In this document: positions 9,201-17,712 of the stretch, in pieces
Layout: each line of letters opens with the position of its first letter
Numbering within the stretch: the first letter of the stretch is position 1
NCBI GenBank assembly: GCA_035771175.1
Contig: CM069598.1
Location: forward strand, 22,055,438-22,119,437
Source of the DNA: Paratinospora sagittata
Taxonomy: Eukaryota > Streptophyta > Magnoliopsida > Ranunculales > Menispermaceae
Direction of reading: 5' to 3'
Length of the DNA: 64,000 bases
Notes under the pieces: generated by a model
What the model saw: the letters and a program-made list of their open reading frames with translations, nothing else
Databases searched by the model: none
What the model was told of the DNA's origin: nothing
Position numbers and translations under genes: made by a program

Positions 9201-10931
9201 AAAAACGAATTTTAAAAAGCTATTTAGAAGTACCACTTAAATATAAATTTACCAGAATAAATACTTCTCTAAAAAAATAAACTTAAATAAAAAATACAAA
9301 AATGCTAAAATACATTATACATCAAGGAGTCCACCATGCAAGGGAGTCCTTGGCACAATGGTTGAGACGTTCCAATTTGAGCTAGAGGTCACGAGTCCAA
9401 ACCAACATTAGTCCCTCTAATGTGAAGGTAAAGGCAAAGCAATGCACCATTATACATTCCTTAGACTCACAATAGCAACACATTAGCAGAAGCCTCGTGC
9501 GCTAGGTAGACCTTCATGTAGGAAGTTTTACCATGGATGTCACTAGCAATGATGTATTTGAGCAAATGTGCTTAAGTTGGACTCCAAATTATCCTTAAAA
9601 TAATATGATTGTTATTGATATTTTACTTCAATTTGGATAGTAAGAGGAGTTCAGTCTCACTTTATAAATTGTAAGATTTTTTATTAAAAAGAATGTTGTA
9701 GAAGCTTTACAAAGGCCACGTCAAAGAACCTGGCAAAGTTTTTCCTATTGTTATATGGTTTAGGAGGTATATGCATAGAATCTAATCATTCAAAAATAAT
9801 TAAAAGCATCCTTGAACTTCACATATATCTAAACATGGCTTGACATATGAATAAGGGAGAAAAGAAAGAGCGAAAGAAAGACAAAGGTGTTCTAACATTC
9901 AGATTGGGATTTTGAAAATGTAAGAGATTTGGCAATTGAGAATGGTTTTCGTTATTGTTTTAAGCAAAAGGTTGTTTAGTACCCATTTGGCAACTACAAA
10001 TTTAGCTTAAAAATTAAACCAAATGTACTTTTTTAAGGAGTTGGTCCTCACTCCTCACTAATTTTTTAACCTCTGCTTTTGCAATATTATTAAATTAAAA
10101 TTACTACTTAAAGAAATTTTCAATTATAGAATGGGTAAAATTGTTATTTTCATAATAAAGAACACTTTAAAAGTACCTTATCAAACGCTTTTACCATCAT
10201 GAAAAAACTTTCTGAAAACTAAACCAAATGGGTCCTTAGTCCTTTCTAACTTCTTCATAATCAATTATATAAAGCTATATCAAATGGGGCCATTTCTTGA
10301 AGAGCCATCTAAAAGCTTCTAATATAAAAGAGTTCCCTATACATATAACTCATTGCTTAAAGATTACAGACTCCACCACAGAAAATCGTAAAAAAGGAGC
10401 ATAATTTACCAGTTGACGAGCTGCCCTAATGGTCTCTGAAATAGCCAAGCTGGAGTCACTTTGACTATCTAAAGTTTATCAAAAATAAGGAATTATACAA
10501 CTGGTTGAATTGGAAATCAACTAGAACAAGAAGAGGAGAGAGGCGCTCAAAGACGAAATAAACGAGCAGAAATGTAAAAAAAAAAAAATTATCGTTTTTG
10601 GATACGAGGATTTCCATAGACATTAGTGGTGAGATCTTTAAAAATGGCTTCCATCTGTAATTCCGAGTATAAAGTAGCACCAGCATGATCTAAGTATACA
10701 AGCCCTGGAATTTAACGAACAAAAACAACAAGAACAACGGGATTTTTTAATAACTGGTAGACATGTATACAATTACTTAAACGGGATGGTGAAAAACCAA
10801 GTCAAACCGTCCAATCTCTTGAATTCCGATGCGCGGATCTCATCAATGTTTTTGGGAGCATTAGGGTAACCATAATATTCGCCAAACTCAGAAAGAAAGC
10901 TTTCCTTTTCCTTTTCCTTTTCCTTTTCCAT
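95..10931 (-). CDS. ABA3: Molybdenum cofactor sulfurase, N-terminal part (six exons, continues off left edge)
   Basis: Six exons at 10931-10808, 10704-10606, 10468-10410, 6706-6546, 4383-4244 and 221-95 join in frame through GT/AG introns to give about 236 codons. The family (ABA3/LOS5, MOCOS) is a cytosolic PLP-dependent protein whose N-terminal class V aminotransferase (NifS-like) domain moves sulfur from cysteine onto Moco, activating aldehyde oxidase (abscisic acid synthesis) and xanthine dehydrogenase. Visible landmarks are an [13 protein letters not shown] start, [14 protein letters not shown] near residue 46, GNPHSQSD near 73, [18 protein letters not shown] near 110, [17 protein letters not shown] near 135 and [13 protein letters not shown] near 199. 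The PLP lysine and the C-terminal MOSC domain lie beyond the window. The start chosen is the only ATG before the conserved block; codons 2-10 form a Glu/Lys run from a CCTTTT repeat. No stop or frameshift is seen, so it looks functional. Introns 3 to 5 are 2-4 kb and full of transposons. Confidence 0.95.
1239..1861 (+). pseudogene. LINE (non-LTR retrotransposon) reverse transcriptase C-terminal part, 5' truncated
   Basis: The translation contains [29 protein letters not shown], then [10 protein letters not shown] and [24 protein letters not shown]. This is the thumb and post-RT region of plant L1-type LINE ORF2. Only this segment remains upstream of the insertion at 1862; the endonuclease and palm domains are missing, as expected from 5' truncation on integration. 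It lies antisense inside ABA3 intron 5. The 5' limit is approximate because I could not find a convincing LINE target duplication. Confidence 0.85.
1862..3052. mobile_element. Non-autonomous hAT-type DNA element inserted in the LINE
   Basis: A perfect 8-bp duplication CTTCATTT (1854-1861 and 3053-3060) flanks 1,191 bp with terminal inverted repeats CAAGGTTCGAAA (left) and CATGGTTCGAAA (right, complement), 11 of 12 matching. Eight-bp duplications and CANGG termini are hAT features. Subterminal sequence is full of TTCGAA and TCGAATTTT motifs, and the first ~130 bp reappear, diverged, at about 2140-2290. There is no coding capacity. LINE coding sequence resumes after it, so it is younger than the LINE. 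Confidence 0.82.
3061..3967 (+). pseudogene. LINE 3' end: zinc-binding RT-associated domain, 3' UTR and poly(A)
   Basis: Around 3285-3500 the translation reads [20 protein letters not shown], then [21 protein letters not shown], the zf-RVT domain typical of plant LINE C-termini. A frameshift near 3590 moves the tail ([16 protein letters not shown]) into another frame. The element ends in 23 consecutive A residues at 3945-3967, showing reverse-transcribed insertion in plus orientation. Confidence 0.88.
4244..4383 (-). CDS. ABA3: ABA3 exon 5
   Basis: It encodes [18 protein letters not shown] and then a poorly conserved linker ending SKAASSG. The first base completes the Glu codon of exon 4. 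The reading continues 47 codons to donor GTATGT. The weak conservation of the linker is normal for this family. Confidence 0.88.
4384..6545 (-). other. ABA3: ABA3 intron 4
   Basis: No gene is seen. It contains a 49-bp direct tandem duplication at 6090-6187 (unit starting TAAATTATCAG) and a purine-rich tract at about 6219-6262. An open frame at 5177-5434 on the plus strand shows no recognisable domain and is treated as chance. Confidence 0.7.
6090..6187. repeat. 49-bp tandem duplication
   Basis: Two near-identical adjacent copies (6090-6138 and 6139-6187) run TAAATTATCAGTTAAATGAT and onward. It looks like a recent slippage or repair duplication inside the intron. Confidence 0.9.
6546..6706 (-). 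CDS. ABA3: ABA3 exon 4
   Basis: This is the best conserved exon. It begins VLDFCNASP, contains [18 protein letters not shown] and [14 protein letters not shown], and ends in phase 2 before GTATCC. The 53 codons follow exon 3 directly in frame. Confidence 0.95.
7469..7856 (-). repeat. 3' LTR of the small retrotransposon
   Basis: 388 bp, the direct repeat partner of 8914-9324. The outer flank AGAAG differs at one base from the other side. Confidence 0.88.
7857..8083 (-). pseudogene. C-terminal remnant of retroelement polyprotein and polypurine tract
   Basis: The minus-strand frame ends [15 protein letters not shown] just before the polypurine tract and 3' LTR, resembling the acidic/polar tails that close plant gypsy polyproteins. 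Nothing catalytic remains. The polypurine tract AAGGGGGGAA is the complement of 7857-7866. The assignment is by position and weak similarity. Confidence 0.45.
8408..8605 (-). mobile_element. tRNA-derived SINE inserted in the retrotransposon
   Basis: A perfect 13-bp duplication TGCGATCTAGATT flanks this 198-bp segment (8395-8407 and 8606-8618). On the minus strand it starts GGGTATTGGCTCAGTGGTC, with a pol III A box at 8600-8589, and about 40 bp on has AGTTCGAATCC (8546-8536), matching the B box. It ends in a CCAAAAAACA tail. Internal promoter, A-rich tail and long target duplication are the SINE hallmarks. I do not recognise the family. Confidence 0.87.
8619..8870 (-). pseudogene. 5' remnant of the retroelement's ORF (gag start)
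   Basis: From ATG at 8870 the frame reads [14 protein letters not shown] and then [19 protein letters not shown]. This is a basic start followed by a helical stretch of the kind seen at gag N-termini. There is no zinc knuckle or other diagnostic domain. The frame runs on into the SINE inserted at 8408-8605, so the last ~50 residues of the 135-codon frame (to 8463) are SINE-derived. The role as gag rests on position after the PBS. Confidence 0.55.
8898..8909 (-). promoter_or_regulatory. Primer-binding site (tRNA-iMet type)
   Basis: On the minus strand TGGTATCAGAGC lies four bases inside the 5' LTR. This is the usual plant sequence complementary to the 3' end of initiator tRNA-Met. Confidence 0.88.
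8914..9324 (-). repeat. 5' LTR of the small retrotransposon
   Basis: 411 bp bounded by TG...CA and colinear with 7469-7856, which is a little shorter because of small indels. The outer flank is AGGAG. Confidence 0.88.
9338..9530 (+). mobile_element. SINE-like tRNA-related element, decayed
   Basis: An A-box-like TTGGCACAATGGTTGAG (9350-9366) is followed after about 20 bp by GGTCACGAGTCCAAACC (9387-9403), a degenerate B box. Further on, GCCTCGTGCGCTAGGTAGACC (about 9500) resembles the 3' conserved block of Au-type angiosperm SINEs. No clear target duplication is seen, so the limits are approximate. Confidence 0.6.
9979..10235. mobile_element. Tourist-like MITE (PIF/Harbinger)
   Basis: 257 bp flanked by TTA on both sides (9976-9978, 10236-10238). 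The termini are GTACCCATTTGG (left) and GGACCCATTTGG (right, complement), in the style of the GG-rich, TTTGG-ending Tourist inverted repeats. AT-rich, non-coding, in ABA3 intron 3. Confidence 0.75.
10410..10468 (-). CDS. ABA3: ABA3 exon 3
   Basis: A 59-nt exon encodes [20 protein letters not shown]. One base from exon 2 completes its first His codon. The donor GTAAAT follows 10410. The match to the family GNPHSQSD block fixes both splice sites. Confidence 0.92.
10606..10704 (-). CDS. ABA3: ABA3 exon 2
   Basis: It encodes [17 protein letters not shown] and runs on to NVYGNP, the start of the aminotransferase class V fold. The acceptor AG lies at 10706-10705, the donor GTATCC follows 10606, and 99 nt join phase 1 to phase 1. 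Confidence 0.93.
10808..10931 (-). CDS. ABA3: ABA3 exon 1
   Basis: This exon holds the ATG (complement of 10929-10931) and codons 1-41, a low-complexity EKEKEKEKE followed by the family's conserved N-terminus ending FKRLD. It ends in phase 1 with donor GT at 10807-10806. Confidence 0.93.
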
Positions 10932-11450
10932 CTGGTTAAATGATACGAAAGGAGGGTACTCGATGATGAACTACAGAACGGTGATGGAAGAGTTTAGCGG
11001 AGAAAAATGCTTGACTATTACAGTCTTTTTTGACACCGCCCTCCGACCCACAAACTTTCGGTACCCGTTGCATCCAAGTCAGCTCGGGAGCGCCAAAATA
11101 AATAAAATAAAATAAAATAAAAATTTAAAATGATCTATCGTCTATATTATCAAAGAAAAAAAACTAAAAGGTTGAACAAGTTTGGGCAACTGGTAAGCGA
11201 ATTAAAAGACATATGTTAGACCTTGCTATTAAGTAGAAATCAGGTACCCAATTTTTTTAAGATTTTGTCTATACCATCTCCATTTGAAAAATAGGCACAA
11301 ATTTTTGTCCATATGTGGCAGCTTGATTTTTAAAAAATTGTTCATTTCCATTAAAAATCGAGCCAAACAAAATAAAACAATCGAATCTGATCCAATTTTG
11401 CCACCCTTAGAGCCAGCTAGTGTTCATGGGTTGACTTGGTTAAGGTAAGT
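10932..11450 (-). promoter_or_regulatory. ABA3 upstream region / presumed promoter
   Basis: This stretch precedes the ABA3 ATG. I see no convincing TATA box within 200 bp. A short AATAA-type microsatellite runs at about 11094-11125. Retroelement remains begin downstream of ~11,450, so the host promoter would have to lie largely in these ~500 bp. The promoter role is inferred from position only. Confidence 0.4.
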
Positions 11451-11529
11451 GTTATGCCAAAAAATAGACGTCCTAAGAACGCCCAAGATTTGCCCGAATA
11501 TAGAAATAAAAATAAAAAATGAAGGAAAC

Positions 11530-12110
11530 ACACTCAGTCACGGTCGACATCATCACCCCTATCATGGTCGAGAACAACGCCCTAGCCACGGCCAAGGTGC
11601 CCACTCAACCATGACCGAGATCTTCCTTGGCTATGATCGAGGGCTCACCTTGGCCATGGCCGAGGACCCCTCCTTAACCACAGTCAAGATCTCTTGCGCA
11701 TGACTCAAAACGAGCCTAAGCGAATTTGATCATAATGACGCACATCCTGGTGTATACGATTAATCACACACCCCGAATAAGGAAAGAGCTTCAATGTTAT
11801 CCCCAAATTAATGGACTATAATAAATGCAAAAGATCCACATACTGTCGTAAAAGGACCACCACTTCCCAAGAAAAAAGGTTGCTTCGAATTATGACTTTT
11901 CTACACTATATTTTTTCCTATGGAGACTAATTTAAGCGTCAAAGTGTTTTTGATGATACCTTCTCGGTGTCACCACCCTTTCAAGGTTAAAATCAAGATT
12001 ATCATCGGAGGACGAGAGCTGGAAGAGACAAACCATTTTCTTCGTTATTGCTAATTTCAACATCCAACATCGAAGGTTGAGATTTTTGGCTAAAACATTT
12101 GACGTCGTTT
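11530..12110 (+). repeat. TAT-lineage gypsy LTR remnant
   Basis: Around 11,925 the text GAGACTAATTTAAGCGTCAA and the following 50 bp match, inverted, the block at about 28,020-28,070. This is the conserved 3' LTR region of TAT/Ogre-type gypsy elements. At 11,540-11,700 there are repeated CATGGTCGAG/CCATGGCCGAGG units. The LTR end is close to 12,100, where TTGACGTCGTTTGTAAAAATT looks like a decayed copy of the TTGGCGCCGTYTGTGG-type primer site. A gag remnant follows in the same orientation. Confidence 0.6.
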
Positions 12111-12479
12111 GTAAAAATTATGATCGGGTCCATTGCCCTATATTGTAAGCGAAAATAGTGTAGCACATCACCTAGAAAATTTGAGAAATCAAGGACTCGT
12201 CCGCCAACTCTGTCGAGGTTGTCCTTGGTTGAACCCCCAAGTTGCCTTAGGATATCAGAACACCCAACTCAAGTTCGGTAGAATAGACAGGAGGATCAAT
12301 ATCGTAGTAGAAAACATTAACAGAATGGCGGGCATACTCTAGCGAAGCGAACAAGCTCAACACTCTACTCCGTCACAAGGTGATTCCCAGACCCGGAAAA
12401 AAGAACACCAAAACGAAAGTGTCACTGAACTTGTCAAACTACCAACTGAACAGAAGGGCCAAAGCCCACAGCCACCAAG

Positions 12480-12990
12480 AGACTTTCAATTTTCATGGGA
12501 AAGAATCCAACCCTAGGAAAACTAGATGAGATGGCTTAGGAGAAAAGTTGATGAACATATGGAAGCATATTTCGACACTGGTTGGCATACAGAGGGGGCT
12601 ACTAAGCGCGGGAGTTGCAAACTAATTTCGACAGTCCCCTCCCCACGTTGAGGGTTCCAGCTCAAGCTACTCTGGCAGTGAAAGGTTCTAAGGCTAGGCT
12701 TTCTATGGATGTCATATTAAGAGAAGCTTCATCAACGAAACCCCAAATGCTCTTTTATCGGACAAAATAAAAATTTCGCAAAAGGAATTATATGATGGGT
12801 AGAAAGACTCGGTCAATCATCTGATAAAGTACAAGTCTCGGATAAAGTTGTATGGTGCATCTGACCACACACTATGCTTGGCTTTTCGGCATACTTTAAC
12901 TGGGGTGCCCTAAGTTATTTCAAGGGTTGCAGCCCAAGTAAATCCATTCCTTAAGAGACAATGAAGCTATCCACTTACCTTTTCTTGTTA
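12480..12990 (+). pseudogene. TAT-lineage gypsy gag remnant
   Basis: With stops, the frame near 12,785-12,950 reads YDG*KDSVNHLIKYKSRIKL, then YGASDHTLCLAFRHTLTG. These fit the retrotransposon gag motif (YDGxxDPxxHLxxYKxxM, then a Cys and LTG) of TAT elements. At least two in-frame stops break it. It is preceded by LTR-like sequence and followed by unrelated Copia LTR sequence at about 13,030, so the rest of the element is gone. Confidence 0.7.
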
Positions 12991-13032
12991 ACGCAAAAGA
13001 ATGATGAATTGTTGAATAAGTACATTGTGCAT

Positions 13033-13336
13033 TGTTGGACACCCAAGGATGGTGAATTGGGTGAAATGACCGATTTTGACAAAATCTAGATTCTTTGTTG
13101 GAAACCTTGAATTATTGCAAGTTTATACTCAAATAATCTAAGTGCATAAATAGAAAGTGTGGAAATTAAAAGATCGCACACAAAGATTCTTACATGGTTC
13201 GAAAATTTCTTTTTTATATCCACGCTTAGAGAAACCTTCTCTAGGATTTCATTATACCCCGTTCACTTTAAAGGTATGAACTTAAGCATTATAATGTCTT
13301 TTTGAAGGTCAATGACTTGACACCTTTCTTAGGGTG
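13033..13336 (-). repeat. Copia-type LTR 3' end fragment
   Basis: It begins TGTTGGACACCCAAGG and continues GTGAATTGGGTG, the complement of the LTR end shared by SIRE-like Copia copies here (compare 13,789 and 61,094). A TTACATGGTTCG block lies further in. The inner limit is unclear. Confidence 0.5.
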
Positions 13337-13338
13337 AT

Positions 13339-13512
13339 GTCACGACTGGCACAGAGTATTACACGTGTCATATCCTGACACATCTGACACCCTATCAGCC
13401 TAACCTGTACAACCCATTCACATTCCACAAATACCCATAGAAAAATTTTCGAAATTTAAATCCTACAAACAACATATTTACAAACAAACCCATTACATCC
13501 ACATCATACTAT
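13339..13512 (-). repeat. Gypsy-type LTR end fragment
   Basis: TGTCACGACTGGCACAGAG resembles, inverted, the GTCGTGACA ends of the gypsy LTRs elsewhere in this window. It is cut at 13,512 by Copia LTR sequence. The AC-rich stretch 15,016-15,740 may be its continuation. Confidence 0.4.
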
Positions 13513-13788
13513 TGATGCACCCAAGAGAGGGGGTGAATTGAGTGTGATGGTCAAATTAAACTTTTCCAATGACTTAGTGAGAAACTTGGGTACAATGAAA
13601 TTACATGCACATACTATCCATAAAGTAAAATGCATAAGGTAAAACACAATAGCAATTATAGTGGTTCGGTCGCGCCTACGCCCACTACCTAATCTCCCAA
13701 TTAGAATTTTCTTAATCCACTAATTGATTCTCTTACGGGTGAGAACCAAACTGTTATACATGCCCTATTCCAGGTTCAAGGCAAACCT
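13513..13788 (-). repeat. Copia SIRE-like LTR fragment (3' end, inverted)
   Basis: It starts TGATGCACCCAAGAG and carries the GTGGTTCGGTCGCGCCTACG and ACTACCTAATCTCCC blocks of this LTR family. It is truncated after about 276 bp, where a second copy of the same LTR end begins. Confidence 0.7.
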
Positions 13789-14279
13789 TGTTGGTCCACC
13801 CAAGAGGGGGTGAATTGGGTGAGATGGTCAATTTTAAACTTCTCTTCCAATAACTTAGTGATATACATGAGTGTATTGGAATTGAACGCATAAATAAAAC
13901 ATAGACTAAAATGCAAACGTGAGTCACACAAGATTTATAGTGGTTCGACCAAGCCTACGTCCACTACCTAATCTCCCGATTAAGATTTTCTCAATCCACT
14001 AACTGATCTCTTATGGGTGAGAACCAAACCGTTACAACTGCCCTTTTATAGGTTAAAAGCAAACATATCCTTTCATAGGCTAAGGATGAACCGTATTTTC
14101 TTTTTTTGGGATGAGAAAAAACTCATGTTCTTTTTACGGGATAAGGAAGAACCGTTTTCCTTTTACGGGATAAGGAATAATTGTTTCTCTTTTATAGGTT
14201 AAGAGATAACTTATCATTTTACAGGTTAAGGACGCACCTATTCTTTTACGGGATTAGGATGAACCGGTTTCCTATCATT
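13789..14279 (-). repeat. Copia SIRE-like LTR fragment, left arm of a fold-back
   Basis: From TGTTGGTCCACCCAAGAG this is the complement of an LTR 3' end, including several ~30-bp units of the TTTTACGGGATAAGGA type. It is the inverted partner of about 14,530-15,015. Confidence 0.75.
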
Positions 14280-14285
14280 CACGTT

Positions 14286-15015
14286 TTTCGAAACTGTACT
14301 TGAGCAATACCAAACATTAGAAGGTATAAGGACTGTAAGTGTATTTCTCTTAGCATTATGCGTTTAAGTTCATATCTTTGTAATGCTATGTAATTGAGCT
14401 TAATTGTAAAGTGTTCTAATTAGTTAGAACCAACATTATTCTGTAATAGTATGGTAGTGTGTTTCTGGAATGAAACAACCAGGACAAGTGAATGTAGTTC
14501 ACTTAATGATTTTATGGTTGAAATCATGTCAAGTTTCATCCTCACCTGTAAGTAGGATAACAATTGTTCCTTAGCCCGTAAAAGGATCATGGTTCTTCCT
14601 CAGCCAGTAAAATGGAAGGTTCATCCTCAACCTGGAAAATGATAGGTTATCTTTGAACCTGTAAAAGGGAAATGGTTCTTCCTGATCTCGTAAAAGAAAC
14701 ATGGGTTTTTCCTCAGCCAGGAAAAAGGAAATGCGATTCATCCTTAGCCCGCAAAAGGATAGGTTTGCTTTGAACATGTAAAAGGGCATGTATAACGGTT
14801 TGGTTCGCACCCGTAAGAGGATTAAGAAAATCCTAATTGGGAGATTAGGTAGTGGACGGGCGCGACCGAACCACTATAAATCCTAGTGTGCTTTACTTTA
14901 TGAATTTTACTTTATGGTTAGTATGTGGATTTTATTCCAATGTAACAAGGTATATTACTAAGTCATTGGAAAAGTTTAATTTGACCAATACATCCCCCTC
15001 TTGGGTGCACCAACA
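14286..15015 (+). repeat. Copia SIRE-like LTR fragment, right arm of a fold-back
   Basis: It starts at TTCGAAACTGTACTTGAGC, the same point as 48,857 and 58,003 in the long LTRs, and continues colinear with them to the LTR end CTTGGGTGCACCAACA. It holds the GCCCGTAAAAGGAT-type repeats and the ACTATAAATCCTAG block. Confidence 0.78.
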
Positions 15016-15740
15016 AATTCTTGGGTTTCCATTCCTAGCTATGGTAGTATGAATGACGATAAGTGCTGATTAGCCACTCATGTGAATCTCACTTTAGTAG
15101 GTTTCCCCTATTGAGAATGTTACTCATGTCTAGGACCAACTTAAGCAAATTTAAGACATGTTCCAATTCAAAGCATTTCATGCATTCAAAACATAAATTC
15201 AATTACACTAGCACACTTACATTTCACAAATCAAATTTTATACATATAATGTCATACATAAGACCAAAGGTAAGAAATACTCACAAATAAAAGTTTCTTA
15301 TCACAAATTACACACTTTACAACACATCCTTACATAAGTAGCTCACATCAACTACAATTGCTTTTACAGGTATTCACCAATTTCACAATTTACTATCTGT
15401 AAACATCAAAATGAAACCCATTTCAATTAAAATCCCTAGCTAGTTTACACAAAACACACCTTTGAACATGATCAAATCCTCAGCTACTTCAACTGAACAG
15501 GGTTTGATAATTTTCTACAAACAATCCATATTTCTTTTTAATTTTACAAGCCATAGATCCATTTTTATCAAGAATCCATTTAGGAACACAATTAGGCAAC
15601 AAGACCCACGAAATCCACACTTACACAATTCCCTAATTCTGTCCAAAACACCACCAAATCAATCCAAATTCACATATGATGAACGAATCGACGAAAAGAG
15701 TAAGAATTCATAAGTTTTAGGGCAAAAGAAGATCACCTTA
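15016..15740. other. AC-rich non-coding stretch
   Basis: No coding sequence is recognised. Base composition and position suggest the continuation of the inverted gypsy LTR begun at 13,339, but I could not prove it. Confidence 0.3.
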
Positions 15741-17170
15741 TGTCACACCCCGCCCGGACGCGCCTAAACCGGCGGTACACTCACGGACGGGGCGCGCATT
15801 TGGAACAATTACAATGGTAACAACAGAGTGCGCAGCGAAAATACGGTACACACAGTACAAATCTGATTTCATTTAATTCAGAATACTTTTGTACATGAAA
15901 CTGTCAAGGGAACATACTCCCAAAATCCTCAATGAATCATACAAAGGGTACAAAATGTGGGCCCCATAACCTGCACCCAGTCCACCCTAATTTCCTGTGA
16001 AAGATTGGATAATAATGGAGTGAGCTTAACACGCTCAGTGGGTAAATAGTGCATGAGTATAACAATTAATAAAGCATACTTCAATATCAAATATCTTAAA
16101 TACACATGTGAGCATCATAATCAATCAATATGAATGTATGCATGACACCGTCTCGTAATGGTTTGATGAACGTACATCGCCTGAATTCACATACAGGAAC
16201 GATGCTCTGAATTTACGTACTGATGTCCCTCCCCGGGTGTAGCCGGGTTCTCATGTACGTCCCTCTCCAGAGAAATATAATGAATAGTGAGCAATGCTCC
16301 TAACTATTCTATGAGTCATAAACCATATACGTCCCTAGGTGGTGATATGTATGATGCCAATGCATGAACTGGTCTAGTCTTTCTTGACATTTAGACTGAC
16401 TTTGGCACGTCTGGTGATCCTTATTAGGGTCGGTATCACGACGTGCAAGATTAAGACATTCAGTATTACTGTATAAGCTGAGAGCTTTCAATAAGACCAA
16501 CTAGATCAGTCCCCAGTTGAGAGGTGAGACACAAGGTCTGCTTAAATACCAATCGCCTAGAACAGTCCGCTGCCTCCCGTTCACTATTTAAAGTTACTGA
16601 GGACAAGACCGAGTCTAGTTGAGTCAGATTGACCACAAATCCGGCATTACAACAATGCAATACATGAATTCCAAATATACAGGCATATGTGCGGCAGTAT
16701 AAACAGTATATGACATAATGCAGTGTAAATGAATAGTAGACATAATAATAATTGAATGTAAACTTTAATAAAAGTTATGAAACATGCAAACCTATGTTTC
16801 ATTCCCCACCTTCAGATAAAACTTCTTCTTTCAGATCTGGCGCTTTCCTCCGGACAGAACTTTGTTGCACCGCTTTCAGATCTGGCGCTTTCCTCCGGAT
16901 AGAACTTTGTTGCACCGCACCGAGAGTCTCGGAAAGAGAGTCTCAAAAACTTAGAATGCGTGGAAAGGAGAAGAAATTCACATGAGAAGGTGATTTGGTG
17001 TGAGGAATGAGAAATGAGGAGGTTTCTTATATAGAGATTTTTGCGCCTGAACGTTCTGGCATGCTCCTGAACGTTCGGGCATGTGCTTGAATGTTCTGGC
17101 ATGCGCCTGTACGTTCTGGCATGCGCCTAAACGTTCTGGCATGCCTTGCGCCTGCACATTCTGGCATGAG
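15741..17170 (-). repeat. Inverted LTR at the left side of the chromovirus
   Basis: It begins TGTCACACCCCGCC, the complement of the LTR end found at 27,342, and follows the 30,945-32,304 LTR over most of its length. Its TATA region reads CTATATAAG on the minus strand (about 17,033). It lacks the TGTAATAC start, being cut at about 17,170 against the AT-rich leader. No PBS lies beside 15,741. It is in opposite orientation to ORF1, gag-pol and the 3' LTR. A 45-bp unit (TTTCAGATCTGGCGC...) is duplicated at 16,829-16,918. Confidence 0.82.
17043..17168 (-). promoter_or_regulatory. Six 20-bp units with ACGT palindrome core in LTR U3
   Basis: Units GCGCCTGAACGTTCTGGCAT repeat with an exact 20-bp period, the sixth slightly disturbed. 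The core GAACGTTC is palindromic with ACGT at its centre. On the minus strand the array sits just upstream of the LTR TATA box. Shorter versions occur in the related LTRs. Confidence 0.8.
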
Positions 17171-17350
17171 CCGATTCTATATATCTATGTATATATGAGA
17201 TATATATATATATATGTATATACCATATTGCTAATGAAAAAAATTTGGATGAAAAATTTTATTAGATTTATATATCTCTAGAACTATATATAGTTGAGAT
17301 TTATATTAAATATATATCTAGAAAATTATATAAATTTTATATAGTTTAGA

Positions 17351-17385
<35 letters not shown>

Positions 17386-17620
17386 TTTTGATTAAATAAA
17401 TATATCTTTAGAACTATATATATATATATGAATTATATATAGTTAAGATTTATATTAAACTATATAGTTTTATATAGTTTAGATTTAAATATATATATAG
17501 TTATGATTTATGAAAACTATAAATATATAGCTATGATTGAATATATATATCTATATATCTATGTATATATGAGATATATATATCATATTGCCAATAGAGA
17601 ATTTTTGATTAAATGATGGC
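17171..17620 (+). repeat. AT-rich (TA) leader of the chromovirus
   Basis: TA microsatellite blocks with interspersed CTAGAACTATATATA units lead into ATGGCATAAACATCAAGAG. The same arrangement follows the PBS in the minus-strand relative (about 30,655-30,890), so this is element leader sequence and not random AT DNA. Confidence 0.75.
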
Positions 17621-17712
17621 ATAAACATCAAGAGAAAAATAGAAAATATTGTCCAACAGACAAAGCATAAATCTTAAAAATGTTAGGAATATATTTTCCT
17701 TTCAGCAAAAGA

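Larger units (their letters stand above)
7469..9324 (-). mobile_element. Small non-autonomous LTR retrotransposon in ABA3 intron 3
   Basis: Two direct LTRs (7469-7856 and 8914-9324) start TGATGTATAATG and end CTACATCA on the minus strand. The near-matching 5-bp flanks are AGAAG and AGGAG. Directly inside the 5' LTR is an iMet-type primer-binding site, and beside the 3' LTR a polypurine tract AAGGGGGGAA. The internal region is only 1,057 bp, about 198 bp of it a later SINE. It keeps a short ORF start and a C-terminal remnant but no enzymes, so it is a deletion derivative. It shares transcription direction with ABA3. Confidence 0.9.

Noticed and set aside
17043..17168. 20-bp repeats as a CRISPR-like or origin iteron array
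   Set aside because: The units are contiguous, lie in an LTR next to its TATA box, and recur in sister LTRs with different counts.
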